Under the pieces are notes generated by a model that was not told the origin of the DNA, made no database searches, and worked only from the letters and a program-made list of their open reading frames with translations. The translations under genes and the position numbers were made by a program. DNA of 64,000 nt from Pseudomonadota bacterium. Lineage in GTDB: Bacteria > Bdellovibrionota_B > Oligoflexia > Oligoflexales > CAIYRB01. This document shows, one piece after another, positions 9,228 through 16,220 of the stretch (within the stretch, counting starts at the first letter, position 1; the number at the start of each line of letters is the position of its first letter). The stretch covers positions 1 through 64,000 of the forward strand of contig JAPLFY010000100.1 of assembly GCA_026390435.1 (NCBI GenBank), written 5' to 3'.

Positions 9228-9243
9228 TTCCGCAATTGCGGAA
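9228..9243. promoter_or_regulatory. Perfect 16-bp palindrome upstream of the HTH accessory gene
   Basis: TTCCGCAATTGCGGAA is perfectly self-complementary and shares the TTCC...GGAA arms of the 10-bp arrays but with a longer centre. It lies about 65 bases before the accessory gene start, a typical operator position. An inferred role is binding of the HTH protein encoded next; there is no direct evidence. The rest of 8947-9308 shows no gene. Confidence 0.55.
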
Positions 9244-9308
9244 ATATGGCTACATACTTTGTGCACCATACCCGCGCCTGCACAACTATCAACCCGTGGA
9301 CCTAGCCC

Positions 9309-10034
9309 TTGAACCAATCCGCCTCTCTTGATGCCGTTGAGATCACCGTCGACCAGGCAGCGACGCTGCTCGGCACTTCAGAACGTATGGTCCTCAACTA
9401 TATCAAGGCACGGCAGATCAAAGCAGCCAAGGTTGGGAAGCGCTGGTTTGTCGATCGGGCATCGATAGAGCAGTTTCGTAACACCGGCGGGCGAGGGGTA
9501 AGGGCCTTCCCACTTGGCAGCGAAAGTGTCGGTGCAACGTCGGGCGCAGGTTCGCCTAATAAAACTGCTGCGCTACCGCGCGAGCGCTCTGACGACAACT
9601 CTGAGGTGCTTAGCGAGGGCGAGCAGTCAACCAGGCAGCACCGACGCAAAGGCTCTGGTAAGACCGTCAAAGACCTTGCCTGCTACCGATTGGCCTTAGT
9701 CGCCTTCGAAAGACCACTATGGCAACGGGCCGAGGGTAACCCACATGCCGAGCGACTAGCTTCGCTGCGCCTGCAAATTCTTGAGCATCTGGGCGCAGGT
9801 TATTACTCCTTTGGCCCGGGCAAACACCACCACTATAACTGTGCGCGAAGCCTCGTAGGCTCGGCATTAGCCCTGATTTACAGCGATGACCAGGTCATGG
9901 TCCGTTTCCCCGACGACGTCGCCTATCTGGAGCAAGAGCTGCTCGTCGCCTTTGCCTCGCTCCTGCGCAAGATTGAGCGACTTGGCCGCAAAGACTCTAC
10001 GTCTTACCGTCAGGAAAGAGACTATGGCCACTAA
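9309..10034 (+). CDS. DGR accessory protein: excisionase/MerR-like HTH fused to an Avd/S23-like four-helix domain
   Basis: 241 residues from a TTG start. Residues about 10-57 are a helix-turn-helix of the excisionase/MerR-like kind (ITVDQAATLLGTSERMVLNY, then VGKRWFVDRASIEQF). A basic, Ser/Gly-rich linker follows (about 58-115). Residues about 118-232 begin KDLACYRLALVAFERPLW and continue as predicted helices, resembling the S23/Avd four-helix-bundle class whose members often open with a (K)DL-x-x-Y-x-LAL motif. Avd proteins are the usual DGR accessory factor that binds RT and TR RNA. An HTH fused to such a bundle suggests a DNA-binding version: a regulator, or a factor directing the complex to target DNA. 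The gene overlaps the next one by 11 bases. The TTG start has only a weak GTGGA upstream, but the complete HTH requires a start near here. Confidence 0.75.
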   Translation: MNQSASLDAVEITVDQAATLLGTSERMVLNYIKARQIKAAKVGKRWFVDRASIEQFRNTGGRGVRAFPLGSESVGATSGAGSPNKTAALPRERSDDNSEVLSEGEQSTRQHRRKGSGKTVKDLACYRLALVAFERPLWQRAEGNPHAERLASLRLQILEHLGAGYYSFGPGKHHHYNCARSLVGSALALIYSDDQVMVRFPDDVAYLEQELLVAFASLLRKIERLGRKDSTSYRQERDYGH

Positions 10035-10452
10035 CGATGCCAAGGTCCTGGTGGACAGCTATCAGTTGACCATGATGATTTTTAAAAAATCGCGCAGCTT
10101 TCCCAAACAGTACCGCCCGACTCTCGGCCGCAGACTAGAGGACGGTGCCATCAACCTCACGCTTGCCATTCGGGTGGCGGTTCTGGCGTCAGGCAAGGAC
10201 CGCTCGCCTCGTCGCGCGCGCTGCCTGGCCCAAGCGTCGGAGCACCTAGACGAAATCCGTATCCTTTTGCAACTGAGCCATGATTTAGAAATTTTAGTCA
10301 CGTCTGCCTATGGAGACTTGTGCGAGATGACCGCGACAGTAGGCCGTCAGCTAGGAGGGCTCAGCAGATTTCATCAGTATCACGGCAGAGCAGGCAGCGG
10401 CACGCCAACTGATGACACGTCACCTACCGGGGATGACCCTAGTGTTACTTGA
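10024..10452 (+). CDS. avd: Avd-like DGR accessory protein (four-helix bundle)
   Basis: 142 residues, basic and almost all helical. YQLTMMIFKKSRSFPKQYRP, followed by LGRRLEDGAINLTLAI, is the pattern of Avd/S23-type bundles (hydrophobic helix, FPK.., then a conserved LG.R.E..). Avd forms a pentamer that binds the RT and is needed for mutagenic cDNA synthesis in the Bordetella phage system. The ATG at 10024 has AGGAAAGAG just upstream; longer in-frame starts inside the previous gene are less likely. The Gly/Thr/Asp-rich tail (last ~25 residues) is encoded where the gene overlaps the RT start by 41 bases. With the HTH-fused neighbour, this cassette has two bundle-type accessory genes. Confidence 0.85.
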   Translation: MATNDAKVLVDSYQLTMMIFKKSRSFPKQYRPTLGRRLEDGAINLTLAIRVAVLASGKDRSPRRARCLAQASEHLDEIRILLQLSHDLEILVTSAYGDLCEMTATVGRQLGGLSRFHQYHGRAGSGTPTDDTSPTGDDPSVT

Positions 10453-11386
10453 ACAAATCAGCGCGTTTGAGAATCTGGTCCGGGCATTTGCCGAATGCGC
10501 CCGTGGCAAGCGGGCGTCGGTCGGCTACCAGCGCGCCATGTTTGCCCATGGTGAACGATTGCTGACGCTGCAAAATAAGCTGCGACTAGGCACCTACGTC
10601 TGGCAGCCGTACCGAGAAATCATCGTTAAAGACCCTAAAAAACGGCTGGTGATGGCGGCGCCTTTTATGGACCGCGTGGTGCATACGGCTATCCACCGCG
10701 TGATCGAGCCGATCTTTGAAACACACTTGCTACCCAGCGTTTATGCTTGTCGTAGGGGCCGAGGCAACCGCCTCGCTGCGCAGCATCTACTCGCCGTGTT
10801 GCAAAGAGTCGGCCCTAAACGGTTCGTTGTAAAACTCGACGTCAGACGCTACTTCGACTCCATTCCCCATGATCTGCTGCTCGAGAAAGTTTGCGCAATC
10901 TTGCCAGATCGGAGCCTAGATCTTTTGTTTGATTCGCTACTGCGCAGTCATCCGCTTTATGCCAACCGCGGCTACGGCATCCCGATCGGCAATCTTAGCT
11001 CGCAACTGTTTGCTAACTTTTACCTGACTGAGGCCGACGCCATAGCCACGGCTGGGCTTGGTGATGACGGATTTTATTTTCGCTATATGGACGACATGGT
11101 GCTGGGTGGCCCCGATAAACAGCGCGTCCTCGATGTCGCCGACCAAGTGGTCGGCTTCGTGACGAACCAGCTTAGGCTCGCTATTCCGTTTACTAAACGC
11201 ATGCCGTTAGGCAACGCGCCGGTCCCCTTTTTAGGCTACCTGCTGGATCATACCGGGTACCGGATTTTGGCGCGCAACGGCCGGCGTCATAACAAGAGAA
11301 TGAATCGATTGAAAAAATTAGGCGCGCGGCCAAGTCAGCTTGCTTTACGAGAGTTGTCGTTCGCGGCTTTTGCGTGTTTGGTTTAG
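10412..11386 (+). CDS. DGR-type reverse transcriptase
   Basis: 324 residues. RT blocks in order: KLDVRRYFDSIPHDLL (141-156, catalytic Asp143); GIPIGNLSSQLFANFYL (189-205), carrying the IGxxxSQ variant of motif 4 typical of DGR RTs; FRYMDDMVL (223-231, catalytic Asp227/Asp228); and PFLGYLL (272-278, motif 7). No maturase or endonuclease domain follows, which separates it from group II intron RTs. In DGRs this enzyme copies TR RNA and misincorporates opposite adenines. The motif C variant is YMDD. The thumb after residue 280 is basic but short, ending soon after RELSFAAFACLV. A later ATG at 10433 is an alternative start. The gene is translationally linked to avd by overlap and followed 60 bases later by TR. 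Confidence 0.96.
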   Translation: MTRHLPGMTLVLLEQISAFENLVRAFAECARGKRASVGYQRAMFAHGERLLTLQNKLRLGTYVWQPYREIIVKDPKKRLVMAAPFMDRVVHTAIHRVIEPIFETHLLPSVYACRRGRGNRLAAQHLLAVLQRVGPKRFVVKLDVRRYFDSIPHDLLLEKVCAILPDRSLDLLFDSLLRSHPLYANRGYGIPIGNLSSQLFANFYLTEADAIATAGLGDDGFYFRYMDDMVLGGPDKQRVLDVADQVVGFVTNQLRLAIPFTKRMPLGNAPVPFLGYLLDHTGYRILARNGRRHNKRMNRLKKLGARPSQLALRELSFAAFACLV

Positions 11387-11446
11387 GTCTTGAACTCAAA
11401 AGTTGGTCATTCCATGGTCGCTCCTTGCTGTTTCCTTAATGCTAGC

Positions 11447-11558
11447 GCCATGCTGCGCGGCGGTAACTGGAACAATGGTGCGAACGACGGAGTGTTCGCT
11501 GCCAATCTGAACAATGCGCCGTCGAACGTGAACACGAACATTGGGTTCCGTTGCGCCT
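11447..11558 (+). repeat. DGR template repeat (TR), likely within a functional RNA
   Basis: 112 bases colinear with VR at 8824-8935. TR has 25 adenines; 10 differ in VR (7 to G, 3 to T). None of the 87 non-adenine positions differs. The adenines cluster as AAC/AAT codons (W-NN-GA-N-D... L-NN-APS-N-V-N-T-N), which by adenine mutation can give many amino acids but never a stop. The reading frame of TR matches the target frame, but the open frame around it has no lipobox, domain or credible ribosome-binding site, so it is read as RNA, not as a gene. TR lies downstream of RT on the same strand and presumably shares its transcript. Confidence 0.96.
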
Positions 11559-11701
11559 CGTTGTCGGTGGCAGCCGTGAGACTTGGGAAAGTGGCACCTG
11601 TTGCGTGTGGGAAGTCGAGGGCATACCAGGCTAATCTTGGACATGCCCGCGGCCACGCTGAGCCCCTGAGACTAAAAAGTCCCAAGGCACTGCGAGTTTG
11701 A

Positions 11702-11754
11702 GACCTGTGGCTGATCTGAGGTAGCGTTCATACCAGAGCGCTGCCTCAGAGGTC
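11702..11754 (+). ncRNA. Strong hairpin downstream of TR, possible 3' part of the TR RNA
   Basis: CTGAGGTAGCG (11716-11726) pairs with CGCTGCCTCAG (11739-11749) over 11 positions with one G-U, and GACCT (11702-11706) can pair with AGGTC (11750-11754) outside it. No T-run follows, so it is not a standard intrinsic terminator. About 145 bases after TR on the same strand, it could bound or stabilise the TR transcript. From here to 11961 I see only A/C-rich spacer and, presumably, the promoter of the next gene. Confidence 0.45.
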
Positions 11755-11961
11755 CGAAGTTTAGTCACTGCGAGGCTAGCGCATCGCCCACCACGTGCCT
11801 AAGTTGCTGTGGCACAAACTTTTATAGTCAAGACTTAGGCTTTAGTAAAAAGACTCAACCAACCACCAGGCTAAAGTTTCCCACCCCCGTCCCGATAAAA
11901 CTCTCACACAAGTATTGTGGCGAGAGCGTACGTCAATTTCGCGAAACACGGAGGTTTCGCC

Positions 11962-12738
11962 ATGGGCCTGAACAAAAAAACAAGTATGTCGATTATTTGG
12001 CTGGTGGGCTGTCTTATGGCGGTCGGTTTACTCAGCGCTTGCTCAGATGTGGCCAGCGACGAAGAAAATCTCGACGCCGAAAAAACTGGTAACCAGAGCA
12101 ACCTGGGACAAGACGATGCCGCGGAAGGAAACGGTCAGGAAAACTTTGTCGATGCTGGTAACTCCGCCGGCGACGCTGCCGAAGTCAATAGCGACACCTC
12201 TGCCGGAGGCGACTTAGATTTAGGTGCGTCGTCGAATGCTGCCCCCGCGAATAGCGCTCCAGCGAATAGTGCTCCAGCAGCAGAGCTGCCAACTAATAGC
12301 AGCGGCAATCTGACGGCTGGAGCAAATCCAAGTGCTACCAACAGTAGCAACCCGCTATTAGGTGGCGCCGATCTGAATGCACCGAGTAATCCCGCCGCCA
12401 ATCAAATCGCTACGACGGCTAATAATTCACCCGAAAATGCAGCCAATTTGGGAAATACCGCGAACGTCGCCAAAACTCCCGAGCCAATGGCTCCTGCGTC
12501 ATCTGGCGGTTTGACTCCCCGCAGTAACGGCCGAGTTCGCTACGTTAAAGAGGGAGGGGTGCAAATTAAAAATGCACCCAATGGTAGCGCCATTATGAAT
12601 TTAGAGCAGGGCGATCATCCCGTGACGTGGGAAGAAAATGGAATGCTCAAGGTCGCCGATGGTTTGTACGTGCCGGTGGACGGCATGTCAGATAAAGGGG
12701 TAGGACGTTCACGTGGCGCGCGCGTTTGGGGCCAGTAA
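11962..12738 (+). CDS. Predicted lipoprotein with Asn/Ala/Ser-rich linker and C-terminal SH3-like segment
   Basis: 258 residues. The signal peptide ends in LLSAC (lipobox, Cys27), so it should be lipidated and processed by LspA. Residues about 30-190 are low-complexity, dominated by Asn, Ala, Ser and Pro with repeats such as APANSAPANSAPA. This looks like a flexible spacer across the periplasm or wall. The C-terminal ~70 residues (from about GRVRYVKEGGVQI) are compact, with alternating beta-like segments compatible with an SH3-type domain. I chose ATG 11962 because GGAGG lies 7 bases before it and the lipobox spacing is right. The family is not recognised. It stands alone between the DGR and a convergent OMP gene. 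Confidence 0.7.
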   Translation: MGLNKKTSMSIIWLVGCLMAVGLLSACSDVASDEENLDAEKTGNQSNLGQDDAAEGNGQENFVDAGNSAGDAAEVNSDTSAGGDLDLGASSNAAPANSAPANSAPAAELPTNSSGNLTAGANPSATNSSNPLLGGADLNAPSNPAANQIATTANNSPENAANLGNTANVAKTPEPMAPASSGGLTPRSNGRVRYVKEGGVQIKNAPNGSAIMNLEQGDHPVTWEENGMLKVADGLYVPVDGMSDKGVGRSRGARVWGQ

Positions 12739-12781
12739 CAAGCGGCCGCAAAAGCATTCGTTAAACCCTGACTAATTCACG

Positions 12782-13474
12782 TCAGAAAAATAGACGGAAG
12801 CCGATATTGGTAAACCATGTGGAGCGAGCCTCTGAAGCCGCACGGTCGTCAAAACTAACCGGCACATCACCCCAATAGGTGATATTTTTGCGCATCAACT
12901 GAATACCGAAATGGGACGTCAGAGCAACATCTACCCCAAAAAGGACGTTGCCCGTAAATGAGCTGCCGTCCGAAAAATTGACTCCTTGATAGCGTCGGTG
13001 CCATTTTGAGTATCCTGGACCAAAGCCAGCGAAGGGCGTCAGCATAGACCAATTATACAACCGCACTAAGAGGTCCACCTCAGGACCATACTGGCTACCA
13101 AATACTTGTTCGTTGCTGATCTGGAAATAGTAGAAGTTCGTCTCTACTCCGACATACCGCACCCAATAATAACCCACATTAGCCTGCCCAGACACAAAGT
13201 CGGAGCTTGCCCCAACCGCACCGCTGAACTTCCAGCGTCCCGGCTCAGTATCTATGCTTTTATTAGATTGACTGTCTGTCCGCCCATCGTCCTGATCTGC
13301 GGCTTCGAAATCCTGATCTACGTCCACACGGTCCGCATCACGATCCGCATCCTCGGGCAGAGGAGGCACTTCTTCCAATTGATCTGCAGCCGACAACTTT
13401 AATGATTTGGCCTGCCCCGAGGTGGCTATGATTAGACCAGACGCTATGAAGATTAGAGTCCAGTTGCGAGTCAC
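12782..13474 (-). CDS. Small outer-membrane beta-barrel protein
   Basis: About 230 residues. MTRNWTLIFIASGLIIATSG forms a signal peptide ending near QAKS. An acidic Asp/Glu-rich linker follows (about residues 40-70), then a C-terminal domain of alternating aromatic beta strands (SGQANVGYYWVRYVGVETNFYYFQ, described here in two parts: SGQANVGYYW and VRYVGVETNF), ending NIGFRLFF. A terminal Phe is the usual BAM recognition signal. The size fits an 8-stranded barrel. The start is taken as GTG 13474, which has GGAGG 4 bases upstream and gives a normal signal peptide; ATG 13492 is the alternative. It follows the FAH-family gene closely and may share its transcript. Specific function unknown. Confidence 0.7.
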   Translation of the reverse strand: MTRNWTLIFIASGLIIATSGQAKSLKLSAADQLEEVPPLPEDADRDADRVDVDQDFEAADQDDGRTDSQSNKSIDTEPGRWKFSGAVGASSDFVSGQANVGYYWVRYVGVETNFYYFQISNEQVFGSQYGPEVDLLVRLYNWSMLTPFAGFGPGYSKWHRRYQGVNFSDGSSFTGNVLFGVDVALTSHFGIQLMRKNITYWGDVPVSFDDRAASEARSTWFTNIGFRLFF

Positions 13475-13498
13475 GGCGCCTCCAAGTGTCATCAAAGC

Positions 13499-14482
13499 TT
13501 ATTTTTTAAATGGTACTACGTGCTGTGCAATACGCCCAAATATGCTGTTGCCTTGGGCATCGCGCATCTCGATCGCGACCGTGTCGCCTGTCTGCATGAA
13601 GGGAGTGACGATCTTGCCAGTATCGATCTTTTCAATCATACGCTTCTCTGCCAAACAAGAAGACCCTCGCGAGCGATCCTCGTTTGAGACTGTGCCACTG
13701 CCGAGAATAGTGCCGGCAGTAAAAGCCCTGGTCTTACAGATATGCTCAATCAAATCGAAGAAAGAGAAATGCATTTCGGGCCCAGCATCTGGGTCACCAA
13801 ATTTTTGATTGTTGTACTCTGTAACCAAAGGCAGATGCACACGCCCATCATGCCAAGCTGCACCTAACTCATCAGGTGTAACTGCGACAGGCGAAAAGGC
13901 CGTGGCCGGCTTCGAGTTGAAAAAACCAAAGCCTTTTTCTAGTTCCACAGGGATTAAATTTCGCAGCGACACATCGTTCGCAATCATCAGCAAGCGAACA
14001 TATTTATTCGCCTCATGTTTAGTCGTTCCCTGCGGCGTGTCGCCAAGGACTACGCAAACTTCCGATTCGAAATCGAGGCCCCACTCCGCGTTGGCCAGAG
14101 CGATGTCGTCTTTATGACCCATCATCACACTCGATCCGCCCTGATATACTAGGGGATCTGTACGCAGTGTTTCTGGCGGCAGAGCGTTGCGAGCCTTACG
14201 AACCAACACAATATGATTAATGTATGCCGATCCATCTACCCACTCGTATGCTCGCGGCAGTGGTGCCATGAAACGCACTGCATCACAGCGTCCGGTGACG
14301 CCTTCTTTGCGCTGTAGGCGCTCGAACTTTTGCGCCAGCTTAGATTCAGCCTGATCCCAGTGATCGAGCGCATATTGAAGTGTCGGGGCGACCTCGCCGG
14401 CATCAGCGTAAACTGAGAGGTCACGACTCACCACCACTAGTCGACCATCGCGACTGCCATCGTGCAATGTTGCTAATTTCAT
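13499..14482 (-). CDS. Fumarylacetoacetate hydrolase (FAH) family protein
   Basis: 327 residues, soluble, no signal. It matches the shorter bacterial FAH-type enzymes: N-terminal MKLATLHDGSRDGRLVVVS, then the FAH core with metal-binding acidic residues in DFESEVCVVLGD, the NDVSLRNL stretch, FFNSKPATAFSPVAVTP and GSGTVSNEDRSRGSSCLAEK. Family members hydrolyse C-C bonds in 1,3-diketo acids, using Mg2+ or Ca2+. In bacteria the shorter type is often in tyrosine/homogentisate breakdown, but no other gene of that pathway is nearby, so the substrate is left open. ATG 14482 is preceded by GGAG at 8-base spacing. It sits in a minus-strand run after rluB, separated by 27 bases, so a shared transcript is likely. 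Confidence 0.85.
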   Translation of the reverse strand: MKLATLHDGSRDGRLVVVSRDLSVYADAGEVAPTLQYALDHWDQAESKLAQKFERLQRKEGVTGRCDAVRFMAPLPRAYEWVDGSAYINHIVLVRKARNALPPETLRTDPLVYQGGSSVMMGHKDDIALANAEWGLDFESEVCVVLGDTPQGTTKHEANKYVRLLMIANDVSLRNLIPVELEKGFGFFNSKPATAFSPVAVTPDELGAAWHDGRVHLPLVTEYNNQKFGDPDAGPEMHFSFFDLIEHICKTRAFTAGTILGSGTVSNEDRSRGSSCLAEKRMIEKIDTGKIVTPFMQTGDTVAIEMRDAQGNSIFGRIAQHVVPFKK

Positions 14483-14509
14483 AAATGCTCCACTCTTAAG
14501 CGCCGTGGC

Positions 14510-15259
14510 TTAGAGACCCGTGAGGTGCTTAAGAGATTTAATCTGGTCTGAGGTCAACTGCTTGTATTCACCAGGAATCAGATCCTCCGGCAAGCGCACA
14601 TCGCCGTAAGACACCCGAATCAACCGCACTACTTTGTGACCAAAATGCTCGAACAGACGCCGCACTAGCCGGTTGCGCCCCTCGAAAACGGTCACCGCAT
14701 ACCAACTTCCGCGTGATTGACCTAGATTCTTGCCGTGGGCGTATCTTAGCTCGGCTTTGCCAGTAGGCCCATCGTCGAGCTCGACCCCGCGGGTGATGCC
14801 GCGCTCATCTTCAGAAGTTAGCTTACCGGTAATCAGTACATGGTACTGCCTCGCCACTTGGTACTTTGGATGCGTCAGCCGATTAGCCAGCTCACCGTCA
14901 TTGGTAAGAAGTAAAAGACCTTCAGTCCGGTAGTCTAGGCGCCCAACAGGAGCCACTAAGAAAGGAAGCTTTTTTAGCTTCGGCAAATCGTAGATCGTTG
15001 TCCGCTGAAAGCCATCGTTACGGGTCGTTAGGACTTCATCGGGCTTGTTTAGCATCCAGTAGACGCGTGGTGGTGCTACGGCCACTACAAGCTTACTATC
15101 TACGGTCACCTGGTCGGAGTCAGCGTCAATTTTACGCCCAAGCTCGGTCACGACTTGGCCATTTACGGACACGCGACCTTCACTGATCCAGGTCTCCGCC
15201 TCCCGGCGAGAAGCTACCCCCATCAGGGACAACCATTTCTGTATGCGCATCGGTTCCAT
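14510..15259 (-). CDS. rluB: Pseudouridine synthase of the RluB/RsuA family
   Basis: 249 residues. An N-terminal S4 RNA-binding domain (RIQKWLSLMGVASRREAE, VNGQVV) is followed by the catalytic domain with GRLDYRTEGLLLLTNDG, whose Asp forms the covalent intermediate with uridine. The C-terminal YGDVRLPEDLIPGEYKQL is typical of the RsuA/RluB/E/F group. It isomerises a uridine in rRNA; RluB (23S rRNA) is favoured because it commonly follows scpA-scpB. The start at ATG 15259 has AGGGG at good spacing. This places the first 80 bases inside the end of scpB in another frame, implying translational coupling. ATG 15250 is a minor alternative. Confidence 0.9.
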   Translation of the reverse strand: MEPMRIQKWLSLMGVASRREAETWISEGRVSVNGQVVTELGRKIDADSDQVTVDSKLVVAVAPPRVYWMLNKPDEVLTTRNDGFQRTTIYDLPKLKKLPFLVAPVGRLDYRTEGLLLLTNDGELANRLTHPKYQVARQYHVLITGKLTSEDERGITRGVELDDGPTGKAELRYAHGKNLGQSRGSWYAVTVFEGRNRLVRRLFEHFGHKVVRLIRVSYGDVRLPEDLIPGEYKQLTSDQIKSLKHLTGL

Positions 15260-16220
15260 CTGCTACCCCTGGGGTTGTAACGTCTCGCTTATCAACCTGG
15301 TCGTCGTCACCCTCAGTGGTCAGCGCCAGATCGTCCCCGTCATACTCGCCACGCGTATTGTCCGCAATATATTCTTCTACATCGACGATATCGTCGTCAC
15401 TGCCGCCTTCAATACGGGCCATCGCACCCTGCACCATGTCACGGGATGGCTGGAAGGCCTCCAGCGGAGGAAGGTCCTTGATGCTACTTAGATTGAACAC
15501 CGTTAGGAACTGATCGGTAGTCCCGAATAGCATCGGGCGGCCGACAATCTCTTTGCGACCTGTACATTTTATAAGCTCACGCTCAAGCAGGGTTTTGAAA
15601 ATACTGCCGGCGTCTACGCCACGAATAAACTCTACCTCGGCCCGGGTCACCGGCTGGCGATAAGCGATGATGGACAGTGTCTCAAGAGCAGCCCGGCTGA
15701 TTGGCCTAGGCCTTGAAGCAAACATGCGCTCCATGATGCCACCAGCTGCCTCTGAGGTCTGGAACTGATACCCGAGCCTTTTTAGGTAATGGAGCCTAAA
15801 CCCGCCGCAGCGAACCTCATAAAAGGCCACGAGGTCATTCAGGGTCCGCTGAACATCGGCCTCAGCTACGACTGGATCCCCAAGGACATCAATAATTTCA
15901 GATGCTTTTACCGGTTTTTGGGAGGCGAACACAATCGCCTCAACCTTAGCTTCGAGGCGCATGAGAGAGAGTTGTCGCTCTTTTGGCGGCGACATGTCAC
16001 CGGCATCACCCGCCAATTCCTCGTCTAGAGACTCGTAGTGATCGAACTCTTGAGATACGGCTTCATCATGGTCGATGGCGTCATGCTCAATCGCTCCATG
16101 TTCCTCGGCTTCCTGCTCGACTGCGCCGAGCTCTAAAGCATCCACTTCAGGCTCTGAAGCGGTGGTCTCCGCAGCCGCGTGCTCAATCTCAATTTCGTTT
16201 TCTGGGTCTAGGTTGATCAT
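15180..16220 (-). CDS. scpB: Segregation and condensation protein B
   Basis: 346 residues, clearly longer than usual ScpB (about 180-220). The winged-helix core is at about residues 85-250, with LEAIVFAS-like MRLEAKVEAIVFASQKPV, ETLSIIAYRQPVTRAEVEFI and LLERELIKCTGRKEIVGRPM. Both ends are extended by acidic, low-complexity tails (N-terminal Glu/Ala/His-rich about 80 residues; C-terminal Asp/Gly-rich about 95 residues). ScpB dimers bind ScpA and the SMC ATPase to form the condensin that organises and segregates the chromosome. The start ATG overlaps the scpA stop by 4 bases (ATGA). The C-terminal tail is encoded within the start of rluB. Confidence 0.92.
   Translation of the reverse strand: MINLDPENEIEIEHAAAETTASEPEVDALELGAVEQEAEEHGAIEHDAIDHDEAVSQEFDHYESLDEELAGDAGDMSPPKERQLSLMRLEAKVEAIVFASQKPVKASEIIDVLGDPVVAEADVQRTLNDLVAFYEVRCGGFRLHYLKRLGYQFQTSEAAGGIMERMFASRPRPISRAALETLSIIAYRQPVTRAEVEFIRGVDAGSIFKTLLERELIKCTGRKEIVGRPMLFGTTDQFLTVFNLSSIKDLPPLEAFQPSRDMVQGAMARIEGGSDDDIVDVEEYIADNTRGEYDGDDLALTTEGDDDQVDKRDVTTPGVADGTDAHTEMVVPDGGSFSPGGGDLDQ

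Larger units (their letters stand above)
4000..11558 (+). other. Diversity-generating retroelement (DGR) cassette
   Basis: All known DGR parts are present on one strand and in order: target protein with variable repeat at its 3' end (4000-8946), two accessory genes (9309-10034, 10024-10452), a DGR-type reverse transcriptase (10412-11386) and the template repeat (11447-11558). In characterised DGRs, TR RNA is reverse-transcribed with adenine errors and the cDNA replaces VR, diversifying the binding face of the target. The three protein genes after the target overlap one another (11 and 41 bases), indicating one transcript. No integrase, capsid or other phage gene is near, so this is a chromosomal DGR. 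The diagnostic evidence is the TR/VR comparison given under those entries. Confidence 0.96.

Noticed and set aside
9886-10023. Longer N-terminus for the Avd-like protein
   Set aside because: It lies inside the HTH-bundle gene in another frame; ATG 10024 has a good ribosome-binding site and gives the normal Avd length.
10412-11386. Group II intron or retron reverse transcriptase
   Set aside because: No maturase/endonuclease domain or intron RNA, and the IGNLSSQ motif, TR/VR pair and Avd neighbour all point to a DGR.
11390-11701. Open frame through TR that reads like the end of the DGR target (MLRGGNWNNGAND...)
   Set aside because: It has no credible start or ribosome-binding site and no domain beyond the copied segment. 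The frame is open only because TR must match the coding frame of VR; it is better read as TR RNA.
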